A stretch of 64,000 nucleotides of DNA from the NCBI GenBank assembly GCA_036307445.1, contig JAXJXP010000007.1, forward strand, positions 10,288 to 74,287, in the 5' to 3' direction. This DNA comes from HGM11525 sp036307445. Its GTDB lineage: Bacteria; Bacillota; Clostridia; UBA1381. The notes below the pieces were generated by a model. The model was given only the letters and a program-made list of their open reading frames with translations. It was not told the origin of the DNA and made no database searches. Both the position numbers and the translations under genes were made by a program. This document shows, piece by piece, positions 43,408-51,834 of the stretch; within the stretch, counting starts at the first letter, position 1; every line of letters starts with the position of its first letter.

Positions 43408-44172
43408 GTGCTTTTTGATTCGCACGCACATTACGATGATGCAAGATTTGATGTTGACAGATACGATGTGCTTGATAAAATGCCGCAAAATAATGTGGGG
43501 CTCATAATGAATGCCTGTGCGGCAATGACCGACATTGACATAATTTTGGAGATGTGCAATCGCTATGATTTTATGTACGGTGCGGTTGGTGTACATCCGT
43601 CCGACTGCGAAGGTCTTACAGAGGCAGATATGGACAGGCTCAAAAGGGAAAGCGCACACAATAAGATTAAGGCAATAGGGGAAATAGGTCTTGACTATTA
43701 CTATGACGATGTGCCACGTGATGTGCAGAAAAAGTGGTTTTCAAGGCAGATTGAGCTTGCAAGAGAGGTAAATCTGCCAATCATAGTACACGACAGAGAC
43801 GCACATCAGGACACTGTTGATATAATGAGGAGTAGCGGAGCGAGGGACGTCGGCGGAGTTCTGCATTGCTTTTCGGGTAGCTGTGATATGGCAAGAGATG
43901 TACTTGACCTTGGTTTTTATATTGCATTTGGCGGAACGCTTACCTTTAAGAATGCAAGACGAGCTGTTGAGGCTGCGGAGTATGTGCCGATTGACAGGAT
44001 TTTGATTGAAACGGATTCCCCGTATTTAGCCCCTGTACCCGAAAGAGGAAAGAGAAATGACTCTACTCTTGTAAAGTACGTCGCTCGAAAGCTTGCAGAA
44101 ATAAAAGGGATTGAGGTTGGCGAGGTAGAAAGAATAACCTTTGAGAATGCAAAAAAATGTTTTAACATATAG
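43408..44172 (+). CDS. tatD: TatD-family metal-dependent hydrolase
   Basis: The 254-aa TIM-barrel nuclease begins LFDSHAHYDDARFD (metal ligands His6 and His8) and has AVGVHPSD, AIGEIGLDYYY, PIIVHDRDAHQDT, GGVLHCFSGS and ILIETDSPYLAP. The GTG at 43408 is seven bases from AAAGGAGG; the longer frame begins within the preceding gene. It is followed 11 bp later by the radical SAM gene. Confidence 0.93.
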   Translation: MLFDSHAHYDDARFDVDRYDVLDKMPQNNVGLIMNACAAMTDIDIILEMCNRYDFMYGAVGVHPSDCEGLTEADMDRLKRESAHNKIKAIGEIGLDYYYDDVPRDVQKKWFSRQIELAREVNLPIIVHDRDAHQDTVDIMRSSGARDVGGVLHCFSGSCDMARDVLDLGFYIAFGGTLTFKNARRAVEAAEYVPIDRILIETDSPYLAPVPERGKRNDSTLVKYVARKLAEIKGIEVGEVERITFENAKKCFNI

Positions 44173-44183
44173 GAGAAGAAAAA

Positions 44184-44789
44184 ATGTCAGCAATGAATAT
44201 AGCATATCCCTTTGAGGGACATTTGTATATCAATCTTACAAATCGTTGTACGAATAAATGTAAGTTCTGTATCAGATTTACCCCGTCGGGAGTGGACGGT
44301 ATTGATTTGTGGCTTGAAAGAGAGCCGACAGTGGAGGAAATTAAGGCGGCACTGATTAAGGCGGAATTTAAGAAATATAATGAGATAGTCTTCTGCGGCT
44401 ACGGCGAACCGATGCTAAGATGGGACACTGTGGTGGAAGTGGCCAAGTTTATTCGTGAGAATAGCGATGCCAAAATCAGAATTAACACTAACGGACACGC
44501 AAACCGTGCAGCGGGCAAGGATATAACCCCAGAGCTTGATGGCTTGATTGATGTGATTTCTATAAGCCTTAACGCAAAGAATGCCAAGGAATATAACGAG
44601 ATTTGTGTCTGTGATTACGGCGAGGACGGATTTTATGAAATGCTCGACTTTGCAAAAAAAGCAAAGCAGTATGTACCGAGCGTCGTTTTAAGTGTGGTAG
44701 ACACAATAAGTAAAGAGGACATCGAAGCCTGCCGCAAAATTGCAGAAGAAACAGGCGTAGAGTATAGGGTAAGAGTATATTCGGAATAA
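44184..44789 (+). CDS. TatD-linked radical SAM protein
   Basis: This 201-aa radical SAM protein has CTNKCKFC (Cys22, 26, 29) for the 4Fe-4S cluster, then IVFCGYGEPMLRWD and ISISLNAKNAKEYNEIC. Its size and position right after tatD match the radical SAM family known to accompany TatD in Clostridia. The reaction is unknown. It has no auxiliary-cluster domain, so it is a minimal radical SAM enzyme. Confidence 0.85.
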   Translation: MSAMNIAYPFEGHLYINLTNRCTNKCKFCIRFTPSGVDGIDLWLEREPTVEEIKAALIKAEFKKYNEIVFCGYGEPMLRWDTVVEVAKFIRENSDAKIRINTNGHANRAAGKDITPELDGLIDVISISLNAKNAKEYNEICVCDYGEDGFYEMLDFAKKAKQYVPSVVLSVVDTISKEDIEACRKIAEETGVEYRVRVYSE

Positions 44790-44793
44790 AACT

Positions 44794-44827
44794 AAAAGGG
44801 ATGAACGAATCTTCGTTCATCCCTTTT
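44794..44827. terminator. Bidirectional terminator between radical SAM gene and dapB
   Basis: A 16-bp perfect inverted repeat (AAAAGGGATGAACGAA and its complement) lies between the convergent genes. Its arms resemble those of the 8393-8426 terminator. Confidence 0.85.
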
Positions 44828-44830
44828 AAA

Positions 44831-45592
44831 TCACATTACATCGCCGATTAAATCATTCATTGAGTAATAACCGACAGGCTTTCCTGACATATATTTTGCG
44901 GCTTTTATTGCACCGACTGCAAATACTTCCTTGGAAGATGCCTCGTGCTTAAGCTCGATTATCTCGTCTGTTCCTGCAAAAAGCACGTTATGCTTTCCTA
45001 CAATCGTACCGCCTCTTATTGCGTGGAGTCCGATTTCCGTCTTTTTGCGTTTTCTGCGAACATTATGACGGTCATAAACATACTCAGAAGAAGCGGTTAA
45101 AACCTCATTTATTCCGTCAGCTATTGCCAAAGCTGTTCCTGACGGAGCATCTAATTTGAGGTTGTGATGCTGCTCGATAATCTCGATGTCAAAATTATCT
45201 GCAAGAACTGTTGCTGCCTTTTTTGCAAGAGCAATCAAAAGGTTTATACCAAGGCTCATATTCGCTGAAAAGAATACAGGAATTTCGGCAGAGTCTGTTT
45301 TTAACTGTTCTCTTTGCTCGGGGGAAAGTCCCGTAGTTGCCATAATAATGGGGAGCTTACGGCTTTTAGCAAAACTCATCAGGCTGTCAAATGCCGACGG
45401 ATGCGAAAAGTCAACAATTACATCTGCCTCAACATTGCAGTCCGCAGGGTTGGTAAACACAGGATATGTACCTGGCAGACAATCGTTTATGTCAATGCCG
45501 GCAACAATTTCCGAATCGCTGTCATCGGCTACAAGGCGGGTTATAACCTGCCCCATCTTGCCGTTACATCCGCTTAAAATAATCCTTGTCAT
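44831..45592 (-). CDS. dapB: 4-hydroxy-tetrahydrodipicolinate reductase
   Basis: The 253-aa enzyme has the nucleotide-binding start RIILSGCNGKMGQVI, VIVDFSHPSAF, ATTGLSPEQ, the catalytic EQHHNLKLDAPSGTA and IGLHAIRGGTIVGKHNV. It reduces the DapA product in lysine and diaminopimelate synthesis. It is third in the asd-dapA-dapB operon. Confidence 0.96.
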   Translation of the reverse strand: MTRIILSGCNGKMGQVITRLVADDSDSEIVAGIDINDCLPGTYPVFTNPADCNVEADVIVDFSHPSAFDSLMSFAKSRKLPIIMATTGLSPEQREQLKTDSAEIPVFFSANMSLGINLLIALAKKAATVLADNFDIEIIEQHHNLKLDAPSGTALAIADGINEVLTASSEYVYDRHNVRRKRKKTEIGLHAIRGGTIVGKHNVLFAGTDEIIELKHEASSKEVFAVGAIKAAKYMSGKPVGYYSMNDLIGDVM

Positions 45593-45607
45593 AAGTACAC
45601 CTCACGA

Positions 45608-46495
45608 TTAAAGCTTTTTAACACCATATGCGGCAAGGCTTGCCTTGAGCTTTTCGTAGTTTGCCTCTGCCATAGGTGCGAGAGGAAGTCTTAAATTACC
45701 GACCTTGTAGCCGAGAATATCCATTGCAGTCTTAACCGGAACAGGATTTACCTCAATAAAGAGGTTGTTTATAACATCAAGCATTTCAAGCTGGAGTTTT
45801 AAAGAGCCTGCAGTGTCGCCGTCTAAGTATTTCTGACAGATGTTATGTGTTTCCTCGGGAAGAATATTTGCCACAACAGAAATTACACCCTTACCGCCAA
45901 GACTCATTATGGGCACTATCATATCATCGTTGCCTGAGTAGATGTGAAGTTCAGGCACATTTGCAGCAATCTCAGCAACGTATCCGATGTTGCCGCTTGC
46001 TTCTTTAATTGCAACTATGTTTTCAACTGCTGCAAGTTCTTTAAGTGCAGGAATTGAAATTGTCATACCTGTTCTTGACGGAACGTTGTAGAGTATAATC
46101 GGAAGGTCGCAACAAGCAGCTATTGCCTTAAAATGCTCAACCAAGCCTCTGGGGTTAGCTTTGTTGTAGTAGGGAGTAACACTCAAAATTGCATCTGCAC
46201 CCGCTTCGGCTGCTGCCTTTGTAAGATAAATTGCGTGTGCGGTATCATTTGAGCCTGTACCTGCGATAACAGGAAGTCTGCCCGCTACTTTCTTTACAGC
46301 ATACTCAATTACTGCGATATGCTCCTCGTTTGGCATTGTTGATGCCTCGCCGGAGGTTCCGCAGATAACAATTGCATCTGTTTTGTTTGCAATGTGCATC
46401 TCGATAAGAGCACCAAGTGAATCATAATCTACTTCCAAGCCGTTAAACGGTGTTACTATTGCAACCGCCGAGCCGGTAAAGGGTAGAGTCTTCAT
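45608..46495 (-). CDS. dapA: 4-hydroxy-tetrahydrodipicolinate synthase
   Basis: The 295-aa aldolase of class I has AIVTPFNG, VICGTSGEASTMPNEEH, ILYNVPSRTGMTISI (catalytic Tyr) and IVAIKEASGNIG (Schiff-base Lys). It condenses pyruvate with aspartate semialdehyde. ATG at 46495 is nine bases from GAAAGGA. Confidence 0.96.
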   Translation of the reverse strand: MKTLPFTGSAVAIVTPFNGLEVDYDSLGALIEMHIANKTDAIVICGTSGEASTMPNEEHIAVIEYAVKKVAGRLPVIAGTGSNDTAHAIYLTKAAAEAGADAILSVTPYYNKANPRGLVEHFKAIAACCDLPIILYNVPSRTGMTISIPALKELAAVENIVAIKEASGNIGYVAEIAANVPELHIYSGNDDMIVPIMSLGGKGVISVVANILPEETHNICQKYLDGDTAGSLKLQLEMLDVINNLFIEVNPVPVKTAMDILGYKVGNLRLPLAPMAEANYEKLKASLAAYGVKKL

Positions 46496-46525
46496 ATTAA
46501 ACAATCCTTTCAATGAAATTCAAAA

Positions 46526-47608
46526 TCAATCCATATAGCCCTTTGCGGTCAAAAGCTCTGCCATCAAAACAGCGCCGCCTGCAGCACCTCTTAAGGTGTT
46601 GTGTGAAAGACATACGAACTTGTAATCATACTGTGTATCGGGACGGAGTCTGCCGATAGAAACAGCCATTCCGCCCTCCATCATTCTGTCAAGCTTTGAC
46701 TGAGGGCGGTTATCCTCTTCGAAGTAATTGAGGAACTGCTTGGGAGCGTGGGGGAGATTAAGAGCCTGAGGCTCACCTGCAAACTCTGCCCAAGCTTTTT
46801 TGATTTCATCAATTGTAGGCTTCTTGTCGAAGCTTACAAATACTGCCGCCATATGACCGTTTGAAACAGGAACTCTAAGGCACTGTGTAGTAATCTTCGG
46901 CTCTGTTGCATCAACAATTTTGTCGCCTTCAATTCTGCCCCAGATTTTGAGCGGCTCAACCTCTGATTTTTCCTCCTCGCCGCCGATATAGGGTATCATA
47001 TTGTCAACCATTTCGGGCCATGTTTCAAATGTCTTACCTGCACCTGAAATTGCCTGATATGTAGTAGCGAGTACCTTTGTGATACCGTACTTCATCAAGG
47101 GGTGAAGTGCTGGAACGTAGCTCTGGAGTGAGCAGTTTGATTTAACAGATATAAAGCCTCTCTTTGTGCCGAGTCTCTTCTTCTGTGCGTTTATAATCTC
47201 AGCATGGTCTGCGTTTATTTCGGGTATAATCATCGGTACGTCGGGGGTGTGGCGGTGTGCGGAGTTGTTTGAAACAACAGGACACTCAGCTTTTGCATAA
47301 GCCTCTTCAAGTGCTTTGATTTCGTCCTTCTTCATATCAACTGCACAGAACACAAAATCTACCATTGATGCAATTTTTTCTACATCTGCACTTGCGTCCA
47401 TTACTACCATATCAGCAACAGATGCAGGAATTTCCTCGTCCATAGCCCATTTGGCGCCAACTGCTTCTGTATATTTCTTGCCTGCGCTTCTCGGTGATGC
47501 TGCCAATACCTCAATTGTGTACCAGGGGTGGTCGTGGAGAAGTGTTATAAATCTCTGTCCAACCATACCTGTTGCGCCGATAATACCTACCTTGTAATTC
47601 TCTTTCAT
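46526..47608 (-). CDS. asd: Aspartate-semialdehyde dehydrogenase (archaeal/fungal-like class)
   Basis: This enzyme of about 360 aa begins KVGIIGATGMVGQRFI and has the active-site SNCSLQSYVPALHPLMKYGI and RVPVSNGHMAAVFVSF. The pattern SNCSLQ with TYQAISGAGKTFETWPEMVDN fits the class common in archaea, fungi and some Clostridia rather than the E. coli type. It forms aspartate semialdehyde for lysine, methionine and threonine synthesis. It is controlled by the upstream lysine riboswitch and leads asd-dapA-dapB. Confidence 0.93.
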   Translation of the reverse strand: MKENYKVGIIGATGMVGQRFITLLHDHPWYTIEVLAASPRSAGKKYTEAVGAKWAMDEEIPASVADMVVMDASADVEKIASMVDFVFCAVDMKKDEIKALEEAYAKAECPVVSNNSAHRHTPDVPMIIPEINADHAEIINAQKKRLGTKRGFISVKSNCSLQSYVPALHPLMKYGITKVLATTYQAISGAGKTFETWPEMVDNMIPYIGGEEEKSEVEPLKIWGRIEGDKIVDATEPKITTQCLRVPVSNGHMAAVFVSFDKKPTIDEIKKAWAEFAGEPQALNLPHAPKQFLNYFEEDNRPQSKLDRMMEGGMAVSIGRLRPDTQYDYKFVCLSHNTLRGAAGGAVLMAELLTAKGYMD

Positions 47609-47637
47609 TTTTTTCAATCCTTTCCGGTATTTATAAA

Positions 47638-47666
47638 ACAAAAAACAATAGCATATGCTATTGCCC
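47638..47666 (-). terminator. Riboswitch terminator
   Basis: On the minus strand CAATAGC-ATAT-GCTATTG is followed by TTTTTTG. It lies between the lysine aptamer and asd and serves as the expression-platform terminator. Confidence 0.8.
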
Positions 47667-47697
47667 ATAAATACACAAAAAAATGTAATTTACAGCA

Positions 47698-47868
47698 GTA
47701 GCACTCCATCTTTCGATGACAGTCGCAATGCTGTTCGCATTACGCCCAGCTCAGACGGCTTACGGCAAGCCGTTCATCACTTCGGCGGTTCATCCTTTCG
47801 CTGCAGCTACCTTTGCCGTTCTACCGCAACAGTTACTCTTAATCACCGCGCCTCTACTTCTATTCTAT
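47698..47868 (-). promoter_or_regulatory. Lysine riboswitch
   Basis: The minus-strand leader contains the conserved lysine-aptamer blocks AGTAGAGGCGCGGT, AAGAGTAAC, GAAAGGATGAACCGCCGAAGT, GAGCTGGGC, ACTGTCATCGAAAGATGGAG and TGCTACT closing P1. The terminator follows. Lysine binding should switch off asd-dapA-dapB. Confidence 0.93.
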
Positions 47869-47871
47869 GCA

Positions 47872-47900
47872 ATAATACCACCCTTTTAGCATAATGTCAA
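47872..47900 (-). promoter_or_regulatory. Promoter of the lysine operon
   Basis: On the minus strand TTGACA and TATTAT are separated by 17 bases, just upstream of the riboswitch. Confidence 0.85.
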
Positions 47901-47923
47901 GTGTTTTTCTGTTTTTTTATTTG

Positions 47924-47952
47924 TTGTAATTTGAATTTGCCTATGTTATAAT
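47924..47952 (+). promoter_or_regulatory. Promoter of the HAD hydrolase gene
   Basis: TTGTAA and TATAAT are separated by 17 bases, divergent from the lysine operon promoter. Confidence 0.65.
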
Positions 47953-47999
47953 GAATTCAATGCTATTTGCATTTATTTAAGACGGATAATTTATGTTCC

Positions 48000-48028
48000 G
48001 TAGCGACCGGCATCCCGGACGGTCCGCA
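48000..48028. repeat. Short dispersed palindromic repeat, copy 1
   Basis: The 29-bp segment is 22/29 identical to one at 55399-55427. Both begin GTAG and share GCATCCC and GACGGTCCG. The first has a GCGACCG/CGGTCCGC stem (one bulged C). It lies in the HAD 5' UTR. Confidence 0.55.
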
Positions 48029-48102
48029 GAAGAAATAAAAACGGACAGTCGAGGCTGCCTGTCCATACATATATTTATTAAAAAAGGAGAGATAGGGCGG
48101 GA

Positions 48103-48804
48103 ATGAAAGTTGTATTGTTTGATTTGGACGGGACACTGTTACCGATGGATCAGGATGTTTTTACAAAGGCATACTTTTCTGCTCTTGCAAAAAAGCTGAT
48201 GCCACACGGCTACGAGGCGAATGCGCTTATTGATGCGATATGGCAGGGAACTGCTGCAATGGTCAAAAATAACGGAGATGAAAATAATGAGGCAGTGTTC
48301 TGGAAATCGTTTTCTCAAATATTCGGGGAAAAGGTTTACGGGGATAAAAAGTATTTTGAAGAATTTTACGAAGTTGATTTTCAAAAAATAGAGAAAGTCT
48401 GCGGTCATAATCCAAAAGCAGTAACGACAGTTAAAAGAATAAAGGATATGGGTTTCAGTGTTGCGCTTGCCACTAATCCTATCTTCCCTGCAATTGCCAC
48501 AGAGAGCAGAGCTCGTTGGGCAGGGCTTGATATGAATGATTTTGAGCTTTACACAACATACGAAAATATAGGCTTCTGTAAGCCAAATCCCCAATATTAT
48601 CTTGAAATAATAAAAAGACTTGGTGTAAAGCCAGAGGAGTGCCTAATGGTTGGCAATGATGTGAAAGAGGATATGGTTGCCAAGACGATAGGTATGGATG
48701 TGTTTTTGCTGACCGATTGCATAATTAATAAAAATGCTGAGGATATATCCGTTTATCCGAATGGCGATTTTGACAGCCTTATTGAATACATAAAGGCATT
48801 ATAA
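48103..48804 (+). CDS. HAD-superfamily hydrolase
   Basis: The 233-aa protein has HAD motif I VVLFDLDGTLLPM (nucleophile Asp), ALATNPIFP (motif II), KPNPQYYLEIIKRLG with motif III Lys, and VGNDVKEDMVAKTIGM (motif IV). A helical cap lies between motifs I and II. It is probably a small-metabolite phosphatase. It is followed by an LMW phosphatase gene 19 bp away. Confidence 0.88.
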   Translation: MKVVLFDLDGTLLPMDQDVFTKAYFSALAKKLMPHGYEANALIDAIWQGTAAMVKNNGDENNEAVFWKSFSQIFGEKVYGDKKYFEEFYEVDFQKIEKVCGHNPKAVTTVKRIKDMGFSVALATNPIFPAIATESRARWAGLDMNDFELYTTYENIGFCKPNPQYYLEIIKRLGVKPEECLMVGNDVKEDMVAKTIGMDVFLLTDCIINKNAEDISVYPNGDFDSLIEYIKAL

Positions 48805-48823
48805 ATATAGTAGGAGAAAAAAT

Positions 48824-49285
48824 ATGATAAAGATACTTTTTGTCTGCCATGGCAATATATGCAGAAGTCCGATGGCAGAGTTTGTGATGAAAGATATAGT
48901 AAAGAAGAATCAATATCAGGATATGTTTGAAATTGAGTCCTGTGCTACAAGCAGGGAGGAAATAGGTAATGGTGTTTATCCTCCTGCCAAGCGAAAGTTG
49001 GCAGAACACGGAATATCCTGTAAGGGAAAAACAGCTCGTCAGATGACAAAAGAGGATTACAGTTATTTTGATTATATCGTTGCGATGGACAGATATAATT
49101 TGAAAAATATGTATCCTTTTGTGGGAGATGATATGGACAAAAAGGTATCGCTGTTGTTGGATTATACAGACTGCCCGGGTGATGTGGCTGACCCGTGGTA
49201 CACTGGCGATTTTGAAAAAACGTGGCAGGATGTTTCTGCAGGATGCGAGGGCTTGTTAGAAGAGATATTATCGGTAAAAAAGTAA
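48824..49285 (+). CDS. Low-molecular-weight protein-tyrosine phosphatase
   Basis: The 153-aa protein has the C-X5-R signature VCHGNICRSPMAE (Cys8 to Arg14) and the general-acid loop DPWYTGDFEKTW. It may dephosphorylate regulatory or capsule kinases; no partner kinase is nearby. Confidence 0.93.
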   Translation: MIKILFVCHGNICRSPMAEFVMKDIVKKNQYQDMFEIESCATSREEIGNGVYPPAKRKLAEHGISCKGKTARQMTKEDYSYFDYIVAMDRYNLKNMYPFVGDDMDKKVSLLLDYTDCPGDVADPWYTGDFEKTWQDVSAGCEGLLEEILSVKK

Positions 49286-49295
49286 GACATAAGAA

Positions 49296-49321
49296 AGGTG
49301 CTGAGCAAAAGCTCAGCACCT
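49296..49321. terminator. Terminator between LMW phosphatase and hpt
   Basis: An 11-bp stem (AGGTGCTGAGC and its complement) with an AAAA loop serves convergent genes. Confidence 0.8.
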
Positions 49322-49330
49322 ATTTAATAT

Positions 49331-49867
49331 TTAACTGTAAACCTTTTCGTCAAGAACTCCTATGTACGGGAGATTTCTGTATCTTTCTGCAAAATCAAGA
49401 CCGTAGCCCACTACAAACTCGTTTGGAATAAGCTTGCCTGTATAATCGCCATTAATAGCCGCTTCGCGGCGTTCGGGCTTGTCCAGAAGAGTACAGATCT
49501 TGATAGATTTTGGGCCTCTTTCGGCAAGAAGTGACTTTAGTTTGGCAAGAGTATTACCGCTGTCTATAATATCTTCAATAATAAGTACATTAAGACCTGC
49601 AAGGTCAAGGCTTGTATCAAGCAAAATATTTATATCACCGCTTGACTTTGAATCCTGACCATAGCTTGAAACCTTCATAAAATCAATAGTAAGAGGCATA
49701 GTCAGCTCTTTTAGAAGGTCCGATGCAAAAAACATACTTCCTTTTAAGATTATAAGTGCCAACACAGGCTCGCCTGCAAAATCGTTATTTATCTTTTCTG
49801 CAAGACAGCTAACCGCTGTACCGATTTCCTCCTTTGACATAAGGACATACTTTATATCCTTGTGCAT
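49331..49867 (-). CDS. hpt: Hypoxanthine phosphoribosyltransferase
   Basis: This purine-salvage enzyme of about 178 aa has the PRPP-binding motif VLIIEDIIDSGNTL, LTIDFMKVSSYG with the flexible loop, and the C-terminal KPERREAAINGDYTG and EFVVGYGLDFAERYRNLPYIG. ATG at 49867 follows AAGGGGG. Confidence 0.95.
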   Translation of the reverse strand: MHKDIKYVLMSKEEIGTAVSCLAEKINNDFAGEPVLALIILKGSMFFASDLLKELTMPLTIDFMKVSSYGQDSKSSGDINILLDTSLDLAGLNVLIIEDIIDSGNTLAKLKSLLAERGPKSIKICTLLDKPERREAAINGDYTGKLIPNEFVVGYGLDFAERYRNLPYIGVLDEKVYS

Positions 49868-49892
49868 AAATAAATCCCCCTTCAAATAAAAC

Positions 49893-50420
49893 TCAGCTTA
49901 AGTTTACAAAATTCCTTATAATATCAGCACCGACAGGAGTAAGTCCTGATGCCGGATGTAAATTGATTGCAAAGATATTGCTGCTTATGCCCGGTGCGGT
50001 GAAACATTCAAAGGCAAGCACTTCGCCTGTCTCAGCTCGTGCAATACAATCAAGCTCTGACGGAAGAGCCGATTCAATAACTGCAACAGGTGTCCCGCGG
50101 CAGATTTTTATAACCTTTTCAAAACCGTGAAATATTGCAGAATTGTTGTCAGTTATTGCCCATTCCTGTTTTCCCTCCGCACAGTTCTCCAAGGCTTCGC
50201 AGCGTGCTCCCAAGGCTTCTGCAACTGCACGATAACCGTCGTGTATTCCAAGTATAGGTATGTTTATCAGAATTGCCGCCTTGACAGCTGAAATGGCAGC
50301 ATCTGACGAGTCGCATACTATAAGCTTTTCAGCTGCTTCAATGGCAACATCGTAGGTAACGTTCGCAGTCGTTTCGTAAACAAAGTCAAACAGAGCCTTT
50401 TCTCCGATAAAAAGTATCAC
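49893..50420 (-). CDS. Degenerate class I glutamine-amidotransferase-like protein
   Basis: The 175-aa protein aligns with TrpG/PabA-type amidotransferases. IPILGIHDGYRAVAEALGA stands where the family has LGVCLGHQAI, and FAINLHPASGLTPVGADIIRNFV stands where it has FHPES...G. The nucleophile Cys is replaced by His60 and the triad Glu by Ala157, while His155 is kept. It therefore cannot hydrolyse glutamine in the usual way. A GTG start follows GGAGG, and the gene lies 25 bp before hpt. It may be a binding or regulatory subunit. Confidence 0.7.
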   Translation of the reverse strand: MILFIGEKALFDFVYETTANVTYDVAIEAAEKLIVCDSSDAAISAVKAAILINIPILGIHDGYRAVAEALGARCEALENCAEGKQEWAITDNNSAIFHGFEKVIKICRGTPVAVIESALPSELDCIARAETGEVLAFECFTAPGISSNIFAINLHPASGLTPVGADIIRNFVNLS

Positions 50421-50449
50421 CTTTGCGGTCCTCCTTTTACTTTTTTCTC

Positions 50450-50477
50450 TTGAATTTGCTCGAAAATATGGTATAAT
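50450..50477 (+). promoter_or_regulatory. Promoter of the glycolipid glycosyltransferase
   Basis: TTGAAT and TATAAT are separated by 16 bases. Confidence 0.6.
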
Positions 50478-50611
50478 ATAACTATAAACATATTATCTAA
50501 CTTAAGATACAAAGATTATATATCATTTAAGAGGATATTTCAAGGGGAAATTATTATTTTATCAAAATTTGTCATTTAAATACTGACTATTATTAAGGAA
50601 GTGATAGAAAA

Positions 50612-51733
50612 ATGAAAGTTCTCATAATGTCGGTCAAAACCGGTTTTGGTCATCATTCGACAGGTCAAGCAATAATTGAATGTCTTGCGGAAAAGGGAAT
50701 AGAGAGCGAAATGCTTGATACCTTTGACTACATAAACTCAATGCTTTGCGAAACTATAGATAACGGCTATCTGTTTTCAACCAAAAATTTTCCTGAGGTC
50801 TATGGTAAAGCATATGATTTGCTTGATAAGAGGGTGGAGCCATATAAACGCTTTTCTCCCATAAGCGTAATATCAAAGCTGGTATCACATAAGCTGAAAG
50901 AGTATATTGTTGAATACTCACCCGATGTTATTGTTTGTACACACAGCTTTGCGTGTATGGTTGTGACCTATTTAAAGGAAAAGGAAATTGTTGACTGTCC
51001 TACGATAGGTATTGTTACCGATTTTACCGTGCATCCTTTCTGGGAAAGCACTGATATGGATTATTATGTAACAGCAGACGCTCTGCTTAATAACCAGATG
51101 AGAAGAAAAGGTATTTCTGTTGAAAAAATTCTGCCGTTTGGCATTCCGATAAAAAGAAAGTTTTTAACAAAAATACCTAAAAATCAAGCCCGCGCAATGC
51201 TTAATGTTGAAGATTGCAGAACTATACTTGTGATGATGGGCTCTATGGGTTTTGGGAACCTTGTAAAGCAGCTTGAAGCAATAGATGCTCTTGATGTGGA
51301 TATGCAGGTTTTATGTGTTTGTGGCAAGAATGAAAAGGTGAAAAAAGAGATAGAACAGCATAAATGGAATAAAAAGATAATTACCTACGGATTTGTAGAT
51401 AATGTTGAGGTTCTTATGGATGCGGCGGATTGTATTATTACCAAGCCGGGCGGTCTTACAACATCCGAACTTCTGGCAAAACGTCTTCCTGCTATAATAA
51501 TGAACCCGATTCCCGGTCAGGAGGACAGAAATATGCAGTTCCTCGTAAATAACGGTGCTGCAATTGCTTGCAATGAAACTTTTGGTATTGACGAGGCTTT
51601 GTTTGAACTTTTCAGCCATAATTGGCGGCTAAGGCTTCTTAAACTGTCAGTTTCACGATTGGGTAAGCCAAAATCAACCATAGATTTGTGCGATTTTATA
51701 GAAAAACTTAAAAAAACCAAAAAGGGACACTAA
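50612..51733 (+). CDS. MGDG-synthase/UgtP-family glycosyltransferase
   Basis: The 373-aa GT-B enzyme begins KVLIMSVKTGFGHHSTGQAI (conserved GxGH), has TDFTVHPFWESTDMDYYV, and the donor-binding region IITKPGGLTTSELLAKRLPAIIMNPIPGQEDRN. It probably makes a glycosyl-diacylglycerol membrane lipid. The start ATG has AAGGAAGTG upstream. It is directly followed by the microcompartment operon, which has its own promoter and looks unrelated. Confidence 0.85.
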   Translation: MKVLIMSVKTGFGHHSTGQAIIECLAEKGIESEMLDTFDYINSMLCETIDNGYLFSTKNFPEVYGKAYDLLDKRVEPYKRFSPISVISKLVSHKLKEYIVEYSPDVIVCTHSFACMVVTYLKEKEIVDCPTIGIVTDFTVHPFWESTDMDYYVTADALLNNQMRRKGISVEKILPFGIPIKRKFLTKIPKNQARAMLNVEDCRTILVMMGSMGFGNLVKQLEAIDALDVDMQVLCVCGKNEKVKKEIEQHKWNKKIITYGFVDNVEVLMDAADCIITKPGGLTTSELLAKRLPAIIMNPIPGQEDRNMQFLVNNGAAIACNETFGIDEALFELFSHNWRLRLLKLSVSRLGKPKSTIDLCDFIEKLKKTKKGH

Positions 51734-51750
51734 AAACACCTAAATAACTC

Positions 51751-51779
51751 TTTACAAATCTGTGAAAAAGATATATAAT
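51751..51779 (+). promoter_or_regulatory. Promoter of the microcompartment operon
   Basis: TTTACA and TATAAT are separated by 17 bases. The following 38 bases of the 5' UTR are almost pure A and C (AAACAAAAAC-type), which gives an unstructured leader before AGGAGG. Confidence 0.8.
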
Positions 51780-51834
51780 AAAAACAAAAACAAAGAAAAA
51801 CAAAAGAAAACAAAAATTTGCAGGAGGTATAAAC

